Shown: one piece after another, positions 6,811 through 13,965 of the stretch
How the letters are laid out: each line of letters starts with the position of its first letter
Numbering within the stretch: the stretch's first letter is position 1
Source: JADJPL01 sp964607915
Lineage (GTDB): Bacteria; Bacteroidota; Bacteroidia; Chitinophagales; Saprospiraceae
DNA: 17,578 nt
NCBI GenBank assembly: GCA_964607915.1
Contig: CAZSMU010000077.1
Span: 1-17,578, forward strand
Direction of reading: 5' to 3'
Program-made: the position numbers and the translations under genes
The notes under the pieces: model-generated
Told to the model about the DNA's origin: nothing
What the model saw: the letters and a program-made list of their open reading frames with translations, nothing else
Database searches by the model: none

Positions 6811-8727
6811 TCACTTGACTTCTTCGAACTCGACGTCGGTCACATCTTCGCTGGACTTACCTCCGGAAGCGGTACCGCCTGTCGCGTCGTGGGCGCCATT
6901 GCCCGCCGGGCCTTCCGGTCCACCGGCACCCGCCTGGTACATGTCCTGGCTAGCTGCCTGCCATGCGCTGTTGAGGGTTTCCATAGCCCGATCAATTCCG
7001 TCGAGGTCTTCGGACTTATGGGCGTCGCGGAGTTGGTTGAGCGCGGATTCGATGGCCGCTTTTTTGTCGGCAGGGATTTTATCCCCGTATTCTTTGAGCT
7101 GTTTTTCCGTTTGGAAAACCATGGAGTCGGCTGTATTCAGTTTGTCCACGCGCTCGCGAGCTTTTTTGTCCTCATCGGCATGTTGGGCCGCTTCGGCGCG
7201 CATGCGGGCGATTTCGGCTTCTGTGAGCCCGGTAGAAGCCTCGATGCGGACCTTTTGTTCTTTCCCGGTGCCTTTGTCTTTGGCAGAGACGCTGAGAATA
7301 CCGCTGGCATCAATGTCGAAGGTGACTTCGATCATGGGCACGCCGCGGGGTGCCGGCGGGATGCCGTCCAGGATAAAGCGCCCGACGGTGCGGTTATCGC
7401 GAGCCATGGGGCGTTCGCCCTGTAGCACGTGGATTTCTACGGAGGGCTGGTTGTCGGCAGCCGTCGAATAGGCTTTGGTTTTCTTGGTCGGGATGGTCGA
7501 GTTGGCTTCGATAACCACGTCGTACACACCGCCCATCGTCTCGATGCCCAGCGACAGCGGGGTTACGTCGAGCAGCAGCATATCTTTGACTTCGCCCGTG
7601 AGGACACCACCCTGAATAGCTGCTCCTACGGCCACTACTTCGTCGGGGTTTACGCCTTTGTTGGGCTTTTTGCCGAAGAATTCTTCGACCGCCTGTTGTA
7701 TGCGCGGGATTCGGGTCGAGCCGCCTACCAGGATGACCTCGTCAATTTGTGCGGTGCCGAGGCCGGCGTCCTGCAGGGCTTTGCGGCAAGGCTCGAGGGT
7801 ACGGGTGACCAGGTGATCTACCAACTGCTCGAATTTGGAGCGCGACAGCTTGGTGACCAGGTGCTTGGGCGTGCCGTCCACCGCCGTGATGTACGGCAGG
7901 TTGATTTCCGTTTCCGTGGAAGAGGAGAGTTCTATTTTTGCTTTTTCAGCCGCTTCCTTGAGGCGCTGCAGCGCCATGGGGTCTTTGCGCAGATCCACAT
8001 TTTCCTGCTCCTTGAAGTTGCCGGCCAGCCAGTCGATGATGACGTGGTCGAAGTCGTCGCCCCCCAGGTGGGTATCGCCGTTGGTGGATTTTACTTCGGT
8101 CACACCGCCGCCCATCTCGAGGATAGAGATGTCGAACGTACCCCCGCCGAGGTCATAGACGGCAATCGTCATGTCCTTGTTGCGCTTGTCGAGGCCGTAG
8201 GCCAATGCCGCTGCGGTAGGCTCGTTGATGATGCGCTTGATGTTGAGGCCGGCGATTTGCCCAGCTTCTTTGGTGGCCTGCCGCTGGGAGTCGTTGAAAT
8301 AGGCCGGTACCGTGACCACGGCTTCCGTAACTTCCTGGCCCAGGAAATCCTCGGCGACCTTCTTCATCTTCTGAAGGATCATAGCCGAAATCTCCTGCGG
8401 GCTGTACAGTTGCCCGTTGATGTCCACGCGCACGGTATCGTTATCGCCTTTTGCCACCTTATATGCCGACCTGGACGCTTCGCCCTGCACTTCCGCAAAG
8501 CGGCGGCCCATGAAGCGCTTGATAGATGCGATGGTGCGCAGCGGGTTGGTAATAGCCTGGCGCTTGGCCGGATCGCCGATTTTGCGCTCCCCGCTGTCCA
8601 TGAAAGCTACGACGGAGGGCGTCGTGCGCTTCCCCTCGTCATTTGGAATTACCACCGGTTCGTTCCCTTCCATCACCGCTACGCAAGAGTTGGTGGTACC
8701 CAGGTCTATGCCGATAATTTTGCCCAT
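6811..8727 (-). CDS. dnaK: Chaperone protein DnaK (Hsp70)
   Basis: ATP-driven cytoplasmic chaperone that binds exposed hydrophobic peptides with DnaJ and GrpE. The 638 residues match the usual length. The nucleotide-binding domain shows GIDLGTTNS (6-14), VPAYFNDSQRQAT (140-152), YDLGGGTFD (191-199) and VGGSTRIP (334-341). The interdomain linker is VKDMLLLDVTP (380-390), followed by the substrate-binding domain and an acidic tail ending EEVK. The ATG at 8727 gives the canonical MGKIIGIDLGTTNS start. Neither dnaJ nor grpE is adjacent; the upstream neighbour is a glycosyltransferase 226 bases away, so dnaK probably has its own promoter. No CIRCE element is visible; a TGTGC-N4-GCACA palindrome lies 61 bases upstream of the start. 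Confidence 0.99.
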   Translation of the reverse strand: MGKIIGIDLGTTNSCVAVMEGNEPVVIPNDEGKRTTPSVVAFMDSGERKIGDPAKRQAITNPLRTIASIKRFMGRRFAEVQGEASRSAYKVAKGDNDTVRVDINGQLYSPQEISAMILQKMKKVAEDFLGQEVTEAVVTVPAYFNDSQRQATKEAGQIAGLNIKRIINEPTAAALAYGLDKRNKDMTIAVYDLGGGTFDISILEMGGGVTEVKSTNGDTHLGGDDFDHVIIDWLAGNFKEQENVDLRKDPMALQRLKEAAEKAKIELSSSTETEINLPYITAVDGTPKHLVTKLSRSKFEQLVDHLVTRTLEPCRKALQDAGLGTAQIDEVILVGGSTRIPRIQQAVEEFFGKKPNKGVNPDEVVAVGAAIQGGVLTGEVKDMLLLDVTPLSLGIETMGGVYDVVIEANSTIPTKKTKAYSTAADNQPSVEIHVLQGERPMARDNRTVGRFILDGIPPAPRGVPMIEVTFDIDASGILSVSAKDKGTGKEQKVRIEASTGLTEAEIARMRAEAAQHADEDKKARERVDKLNTADSMVFQTEKQLKEYGDKIPADKKAAIESALNQLRDAHKSEDLDGIDRAMETLNSAWQAASQDMYQAGAGGPEGPAGNGAHDATGGTASGGKSSEDVTDVEFEEVK

Positions 8728-8788
8728 TGTTGTCCAATTTATTGTTGGTAAAAAAGTTTATTCGTATCTACTATTCTTTATCAAGGGA

Positions 8789-8802
8789 TGTGCCAGTGCA
8801 CA
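8789..8802. promoter_or_regulatory. Palindrome TGTGC-CAGT-GCACA upstream of dnaK
   Basis: Perfect 5-base inverted repeat around CAGT. On the minus strand it overlaps TGTATTTG (complement of 8801-8808), a 7-of-8 match to the Bacteroidota -7 element TAnnTTTG, although no TTTG lies about 20 bases upstream of that. The same arms recur at 11997-12010. Operator function is inference. Confidence 0.35.
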
Positions 8803-8915
8803 AATACACATCTGCGACTGACATTTCTGCAGGTATTTTTGATATAAAAGTTTTTTTTGTCAAAAGATGACTCTTCGAAATGCTTGTTCCTGTCATTTTT
8901 GCAGGGTTTGTAATT

Positions 8916-8941
8916 AGACTTGTTGCGAGGGGTCAGCGAGG
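8916..8941. repeat. 26-base interspersed repeat, copy A
   Basis: Matches 15618-15643 at 23 of 26 positions in the same orientation; the core GCGAGGGGTCAGC (8925-8937) is identical. Similarity fades into a G/A-rich tail. It lies 12 bases beyond the stop codon of the glycosyltransferase gene and about 190 bases before dnaK. No terminal inverted repeats or coding sequence are visible. Confidence 0.6.
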
Positions 8942-8953
8942 TGAAAAAAGCCT

Positions 8954-10042
8954 CTAAAACAGGGCATCGTATTGCAGGTATAAATTTTCCGTTTCCCGTT
9001 CCCAGTTCCACTCCCGGGCGGCGGCCTTGCAGTGGAGATGGAGTTGTTGATAACGCACATCGTCGTGCAGCAGCTGGTGTACGGCCTCGGCGATGGTGTG
9101 AGGGGAGATATCGCCGAGGAGCACAAAACACTCGTGCTGTGCGTTGAGCCGTCGGTATTCCGGGAAGTCCATTTGCAGCGACGGCAGCCCTGCCTGGACG
9201 TAGTCAAAGGCTTTGTTGGCGAGCGAGTAGTAGTAGCTAAGGCTATTGTTTTCCAGGAGGTTCAATCCGATGCGGGCGTGAGGGGTGGTATCCCGCAGGG
9301 CCTCCGGGCTGAGGCGGCCCATGAACCGGACGCGGTCCTGCAGGCCCTGTTCCTGCACTTGGCGCCGCAGGGTTTGCGACAGGTCGCCTTCGCCGGCCAG
9401 CCAGAGGGTACATTCGGGCAGCAGGGCGAGGGCCGACAGTACCTGCTCCAGGCCGCGCCCGATATTCAGGGCCCCTTGGTACAGCAGGATGGGCCGGGCG
9501 CTTGTCTGGTCGGGGGCAGGGCTTTGGAAGGGCATGTTGCGCACCACCCCGAAAGGCTTTCGGTAGCGCTCCCCCAGGCGCCGGGCCAGCTCGGGGCCTA
9601 CCGTATAGCAGCGGTCTGTTTTCGGGATGGCCCAGTCGGCGAGTTTCTCCCAGCATTTTTTCACGAAAGGCCTTCCCTGAAGTTCTGGAGTCTCGCTGAA
9701 GTATTCATGGGCGTCATAGACTACCCGTTTGTTTCGGATTTTTGCAGCCAGCACAGCCGGTGCGAGGGTGTCGAGGTCTGCGGCGCACACTGCGTCGAAG
9801 GGAGCTCGCAAGAGGTGCCAAAAAAGGCGGAGGTTGAACTCGAGATAAAAAGCTTTGCCCCGCTGAAAATAGCAAGGCAGCCTTAGCTGCTCGTAGGGTT
9901 CTTCTTTGAGCGGGACGGAAGTATGTAATCTCCTGCCGATCAGGCAGATGCTGAATCCGCGGGCCGCCAGAGCCCGGCTTATCCGGATCATGCGCTGGTC
10001 GTGGGTGAGGTCGGTGCTGGCCAGGAGCAGGATTCGTCGCAT
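8954..10042 (-). CDS. GT4-type glycosyltransferase (GT-B fold)
   Basis: 362 residues, no signal peptide or membrane segment; retaining glycosyltransferases of this kind transfer a sugar from a nucleotide donor to a surface glycan or lipid at the inner face of the membrane. The N-terminal domain opens with MRRILLLASTDLTHDQR and holds VVYDAHEYFSE (107-117), common in Bacteroidota GT4 enzymes. The C-terminal donor domain shows LLYQGALNIGRGLE (186-199), LWLAGEGD (213-220), RVRFMGRL (237-244) and SYYYSLANKAFDYVQAGLP (269-287), the last matching the family's PNK.FEY donor-site motif with Ala for Pro. The ATG follows the recQ stop by 3 bases, so the two are probably cotranscribed and translationally coupled. 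No other polysaccharide genes are nearby, so donor and acceptor cannot be guessed. Confidence 0.88.
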   Translation of the reverse strand: MRRILLLASTDLTHDQRMIRISRALAARGFSICLIGRRLHTSVPLKEEPYEQLRLPCYFQRGKAFYLEFNLRLFWHLLRAPFDAVCAADLDTLAPAVLAAKIRNKRVVYDAHEYFSETPELQGRPFVKKCWEKLADWAIPKTDRCYTVGPELARRLGERYRKPFGVVRNMPFQSPAPDQTSARPILLYQGALNIGRGLEQVLSALALLPECTLWLAGEGDLSQTLRRQVQEQGLQDRVRFMGRLSPEALRDTTPHARIGLNLLENNSLSYYYSLANKAFDYVQAGLPSLQMDFPEYRRLNAQHECFVLLGDISPHTIAEAVHQLLHDDVRYQQLHLHCKAAAREWNWERETENLYLQYDALF

Positions 10043-10045
10043 AGG

Positions 10046-11953
10046 TCACTCGTTCCAGTACAATTGTTGGTCTTTTTCCAACACATAGCCTTCCTGCAGC
10101 AGGTATTCCAGCGTTTTGAGCACCTGCTCTCTGCGCGGCGGGGCAAACGCGGAGAGCAGATCCTGTACGGTGAGGGCTTCGTGCCTTAGGGCCAGCCGTA
10201 TTTTCTGGCGGTAGCGCTGGTAGTCTTCATCGCTGAATCCATTTTTTTTGCGTTCCAGGCAACGGTCGCAGATGCCGCAGTCCTGAGCGGCTTCTTCGTC
10301 GAAGTAGCGCAGCAGCAGACGGCTGCGGCAGGTATCTGCCTGGGCGTACGCAAGGGCAGATCGCATGCGCTCTTCGTGGCGTGCGCGGCGCCACTCGTAG
10401 CCTTTGCGGTCTATTTGGAGGTTCTCGACGGGCACGCGTTCGCGCAGGAAGGTGAGTTGGGGCTTGTCGCGTTGGGGGCTGTACTCCAGTACCTGGTCGC
10501 GGTGCATCCGCAGGAGCATGTTCCGCAGTTTATCCACGGGGATCCGGAGGTATTCCGACAAGCGGCTTTCCTGGACGTGGACGGGGGTACTGAAGACTCC
10601 CTGGCTGCTTCGCAGCACTATCTTCAACACGTTGTCCAGTTCCGGGTGTTTGAGTTGGTAGTCGTACAGTTGCTCTTTGCCGACCAGGATTTGAAGCGTA
10701 GCAGGATGGTACACGGCCTCGCTGAGCGATATCCATCCCTCCCGCTCTAACTCTACCAGGCTGTTGTAGGCTACGATAGGGTCGAATTGGTAGATGCGGG
10801 CGAACTCCGCCAGGTCGAAGTCGTAGCTCTGCCCCTGCCCGGACCCGGTGGCGAGGCTGAAATAGCTTCCTAAAGCCTGGTAGGCGCGGCGTATTTCCGG
10901 GATGGGTGGGAAAGCGAGTTCGTACTGTTTTTCCAACTGAATACGGTCGTTATCGTTGTACAGCAACACCGCATACGCCTTCCTGCCGTCGCGTCCTGCC
11001 CGTCCGGCCTCCTGGAAGTAGGCCTCCAGGCTGTCTGGCAGTTCCAGGTGGACGACCGTGCGTACGTCGGGCTTGTCAATACCCATTCCGAAGGCGTTGG
11101 TGCTTACCATGATCCGCGTTTGGTTTCCCATCCAGGCGTCTTGCTTGCGGGAGCGCTCTTCCGTACTCAGCCCCGCGTGGTAGTAATCGGCCGAAATGCC
11201 GTTTTGCTGTAAATAGTCGGATATATCGCGGGTTTTGCGTCGGTTGCGCACATACACGACCCCTGTGCCGGGTACTTTTTTGAGGATTTCGAGCATTTGC
11301 TGCTCTTTGCCTTCCGTTTCGCGCACCACGTAGGCGAGGTTCTCCCGGGCGAAACTTTTTTGCAGCACATTGGGGGCTTTGAACTGCAGCTTTTCCTGTA
11401 TGTCGCGCACTACCTCCCGGGTAGCGGTGGCGGTCAGCGCCAGTACCGGTACCTGCGGCATCCACTCGCGTATACGGGCGATTTCGAGGTAGGGTGGACG
11501 AAAGTCATAGCCCCACTGCGAAATGCAATGCGCCTCGTCCACCGCGATGAGGTTCACCGGCATGCGCTGGATGCGGGCCTGAGCAACATCGCTGCCGAGC
11601 CGCTCCGGCGAGAGATATAGAAAACGCGTTTCCCCATAGATACAGTTGTCGAGGATGCGGTCTATTTCGCGCCAGGGCATACCGCTGTAAATAGCCACCG
11701 CCGATATACCCCTCTCCTGAAGCTGCCGCACCTGGTCTTTCATCAGTGCAATGAGCGGGGAAATGACCAGGCAAATCCCCGGTCGGCACAGTGCCGGCAC
11801 CTGAAAGCATAGGGACTTTCCGCCCCCGGTCGGAAGCAGCGCAAGGGTATCCCGACCATCCAGTACCGACTGGATGATTTCTTCCTGCAGAGGCCGAAAA
11901 GAGTCATATCCCCAGTATCGGCGTAGAATTTCGTGCGGGCTTTCCGTGGACAT
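10046..11953 (-). CDS. recQ: RecQ family ATP-dependent DNA helicase with displaced zinc module
   Basis: 3'-5' DNA helicase for recombination and fork repair. From the ATG at 11953 it is 635 residues; a TTG at 11983 would add ten residues but is less likely because the helicase core starts directly after the ATG (YWGYDSFRPLQ). Visible motifs: PTGGGKS (41-47, Walker A), DEAH at 139-142 with the aromatic loop ISQWGYDFRP, TATAT (174-178), FGMGIDKPDVR (288-298) and QEAGRAGRDG (314-323, motif VI). Zinc cysteines are C542, C559, C562 and C565, with the same spacing (16-2-2) as E. coli RecQ, but about 160 residues later. Residues 340-520 lie between core and zinc module and include a winged-helix-like segment (DLAEFARIYQFDPIVAYNSL). 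The 65-residue C-terminus is helical; no HRDC domain is evident. Confidence 0.95.
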   Translation of the reverse strand: MSTESPHEILRRYWGYDSFRPLQEEIIQSVLDGRDTLALLPTGGGKSLCFQVPALCRPGICLVISPLIALMKDQVRQLQERGISAVAIYSGMPWREIDRILDNCIYGETRFLYLSPERLGSDVAQARIQRMPVNLIAVDEAHCISQWGYDFRPPYLEIARIREWMPQVPVLALTATATREVVRDIQEKLQFKAPNVLQKSFARENLAYVVRETEGKEQQMLEILKKVPGTGVVYVRNRRKTRDISDYLQQNGISADYYHAGLSTEERSRKQDAWMGNQTRIMVSTNAFGMGIDKPDVRTVVHLELPDSLEAYFQEAGRAGRDGRKAYAVLLYNDNDRIQLEKQYELAFPPIPEIRRAYQALGSYFSLATGSGQGQSYDFDLAEFARIYQFDPIVAYNSLVELEREGWISLSEAVYHPATLQILVGKEQLYDYQLKHPELDNVLKIVLRSSQGVFSTPVHVQESRLSEYLRIPVDKLRNMLLRMHRDQVLEYSPQRDKPQLTFLRERVPVENLQIDRKGYEWRRARHEERMRSALAYAQADTCRSRLLLRYFDEEAAQDCGICDRCLERKKNGFSDEDYQRYRQKIRLALRHEALTVQDLLSAFAPPRREQVLKTLEYLLQEGYVLEKDQQLYWNE

Positions 11954-11996
11954 TGCGAGTATAACTACAATTTCTGGGGACAAAGTTCACAAACCC

Positions 11997-12010
11997 TGTG
12001 CGAAGGCACA
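11997..12010. promoter_or_regulatory. Palindrome TGTGC-GAAG-GCACA in the recQ / S15 hydrolase divergent region
   Basis: Perfect 5-base arms around GAAG, the same arms as at 8789-8802. It lies 43 bases from the recQ start and 52 bases from the S15 hydrolase start, in the 109-base region they share, and overlaps the -33 position of the candidate promoter at 11997-12028. A candidate recQ -7 element on the minus strand is GAACTTTG (complement of 11981-11988, 7 of 8). Confidence 0.35.
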
Positions 12011-12028
12011 CATTCTTTTTTATCTTAC
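11997..12028 (+). promoter_or_regulatory. Candidate Bacteroidota-type promoter for the S15-type hydrolase gene
   Basis: TGTG (11997-12000), 20 bases, then TATCTTAC (12021-12028), within the T-rich TTTTTTATCTTACC. The spacing fits the Bacteroidota TTTG / TAnnTTTG promoter but both boxes are imperfect. It would give a leader of about 30 bases before the ATG at 12063. Confidence 0.35.
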
Positions 12029-12062
12029 CTGAAATTTTTTCACCAAAAAACCTATACGCAGC

Positions 12063-13952
12063 ATGAGACACACGCTTCATGTAACCCTGCTCGCACTGAC
12101 CCTCGGCGCTTCGCCCGTGCTAAAGGCGCAGCAACCCTCACAGGACATCCTGAAAAAATTGGAGGAAATTGCTATCGTCGAGCAAAAAGTGATGATGCCG
12201 ATGCGCGACGGTATCCGCCTCGCCACGGATATTTTCCGCCCCAAATCGGATAAGCCTGTGCCGGTCATCTTTTCGCGGACGCCCTACAATTTCAATTCCT
12301 GGGGCAATGGCGAAATCCGCACCCGTACCTATCAAGAGGCCTATGAGACCGTTCAGAGGGGCTATGCCTACGTGGTGCAAAACGAACGCGGGCGCTTTTT
12401 CTCCGAAGGGGAATGGGATATCCTGGGTACTCCGGTTACAGACGGCTACGATGCGTTTTCCTGGATGGCGGCGCAGCCCTGGTGCAATGGTAAAATCGGT
12501 ACCCTGGGCTGCTCTTCCACCGCGGAATGGCAGATGGCCGTTGCTGCCCTCGACCACCCGGCTCACGCAGCTATGGTCCCGCAGGGCTTTGGAGCGGGTG
12601 TGGGAAAGGTAGGGCCTTACTACGAACAAGGGAACTGGTATCGGGGCGGCGCCGGCCAGATGTTGTTCACTGCCTGGCTCTACGGTACGCAAAACGATGC
12701 CATCCGGCCCCAGTTTCCGGCCAACGCCACCCGCGAACAACTGGTACACGCGTCGCGCTTCTTCGACCTGGCTCCTGAAAACCCGCCCGTGGACTGGTCT
12801 AAAGGGTTGGCTCACCTGCCTATACAGGATATCCTTAAAAATGTGGACGGCCCGGTTGGCGTGTATGAAAAAATGATCCGCCGCAAGCCAAACGACCCGG
12901 ATTGGTACAAAGGAGGCCTCTACCACGACAACATGCCCTTCGGCGTACCGAGTTTCTGGTTCGTCTCCTGGTATGATGTGTCGAGCAGCCCCAACCTGGC
13001 TTTGTTCAACCACGTCCGCAAAACAGCTGCCCCCGACGTGGCCAATAATCAGTACCTGGTCATTGCCCCGACGCTGCACTGCTCGTTCAAACGCGCAACG
13101 GAGCAGACCGTCGTGGGCGAACGCAACGTAGGCGACGCCCGCCTGAACTACGACGAACAAATCTACGGCTGGTTCGACTTTTGGCTCAAGGGAGAACAGA
13201 ATGGCTATCCCGCCCGCTTACCGCGCGTCCAGTACTACACCATGGGGCTGAACAAATGGCAACAGTCGGAAACCTGGCCGCCAACCGGTGCCGAGATGAC
13301 CACCTACTACCTGCACAGCGCAGGGAAAGCCAACAGCCTCTACGGCGACGGCAAACTGAGCCTCCTCAAGCCGGGAAAGGAGAACAGGCCCGACAGCTTT
13401 GCCTACGACCCCATGAACCCGGTGCCTTCCTACGGGGGCAACGTCTGTTGCACCGGGAACGCCGTACAAGGCGGGGCTTTTGACCAACAGAGGATGGAGA
13501 CGCGCAACGATATCCTCGTCTATTCGACCGAGCCCCTGCAGCAAGGGGTCGAAATCAGTGGGTCCATAGAGACGACTCTATACGTATCCTCCGATGCGAA
13601 AGACACCGACTTCACGATCAAACTAATCGATGTCTATCCCGACGGCCGCGCCTACAACCTCGACGAAACTATCCTCAGGGCCCGCTACCGCGAAGGGTTT
13701 GACAAGGAGGTATTCATGGAAAAGGGGAAAGTCTATACCCTCAACCTGAGCGCTATGTCCACCAGCAATTATTTTGCCGCCGGCCACCGCATCCGCATCG
13801 AAATTTCGAGCTCCAACTTCCCGCGTTTCGACCGCAATATGAATACGGGCGGCAACAACTACGACGAGGCAAAAGGGGTGGTGGCACACAACCAAATACA
13901 CCACAGCGCGATGTATCCCTCCCAGATCCGCCTACCCATGGTGCGCAGGTAA
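12063..13952 (+). CDS. Exported CocE/NonD (peptidase S15-like) serine hydrolase
   Basis: 629 residues with a signal peptide ending SPVLKAQQ. An alpha/beta-hydrolase domain starts with MPMRDGIRLATDIFRP (45-60), the usual opening of X-Pro dipeptidyl-peptidase, cocaine esterase and alpha-amino-acid ester hydrolase relatives. Candidate catalytic residues are Ser151 in GTLGCSSTA, Asp305 in SWYDVSSSPN and His339 in APTLHCSFK; Tyr75 in SRTPYNF matches the oxyanion-hole tyrosine of CocE. The nucleophile elbow reads G-C-S-S-T-A rather than the family's GxSYxG. The C-terminal third (about 470-629) is the jelly-roll domain, with ISGSIETTLYVSSDAKDTDF. Likely a periplasmic or secreted peptidase or esterase of unknown substrate. 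It is convergent with an exported DUF885 gene, 13 bases between stops. Confidence 0.9.
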   Translation: MRHTLHVTLLALTLGASPVLKAQQPSQDILKKLEEIAIVEQKVMMPMRDGIRLATDIFRPKSDKPVPVIFSRTPYNFNSWGNGEIRTRTYQEAYETVQRGYAYVVQNERGRFFSEGEWDILGTPVTDGYDAFSWMAAQPWCNGKIGTLGCSSTAEWQMAVAALDHPAHAAMVPQGFGAGVGKVGPYYEQGNWYRGGAGQMLFTAWLYGTQNDAIRPQFPANATREQLVHASRFFDLAPENPPVDWSKGLAHLPIQDILKNVDGPVGVYEKMIRRKPNDPDWYKGGLYHDNMPFGVPSFWFVSWYDVSSSPNLALFNHVRKTAAPDVANNQYLVIAPTLHCSFKRATEQTVVGERNVGDARLNYDEQIYGWFDFWLKGEQNGYPARLPRVQYYTMGLNKWQQSETWPPTGAEMTTYYLHSAGKANSLYGDGKLSLLKPGKENRPDSFAYDPMNPVPSYGGNVCCTGNAVQGGAFDQQRMETRNDILVYSTEPLQQGVEISGSIETTLYVSSDAKDTDFTIKLIDVYPDGRAYNLDETILRARYREGFDKEVFMEKGKVYTLNLSAMSTSNYFAAGHRIRIEISSSNFPRFDRNMNTGGNNYDEAKGVVAHNQIHHSAMYPSQIRLPMVRR

Positions 13953-13965
13953 GGAGAGGGCTGCC

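Noticed and set aside
7429..8751. A 440-codon plus-strand open frame opposite dnaK
   Set aside because: Long open frames antisense to hsp70 genes are a well-known by-product of codon use; the translation shows no family features.
8925..8941. The 26-base repeat as attachment site or insertion-sequence end
   Set aside because: No integrase, transposase or terminal inverted repeats are near either copy, and the DNA between the copies is ordinary chromosomal content.
12138..13160. A 340-codon minus-strand open frame opposite the S15-type hydrolase gene
   Set aside because: No domain features, and the hydrolase on the plus strand is secure.
13953..13965. Terminator between the convergent S15 and DUF885 genes
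   Set aside because: Only a 4-base GAGG/CCTC pairing is visible and there is no T-run.
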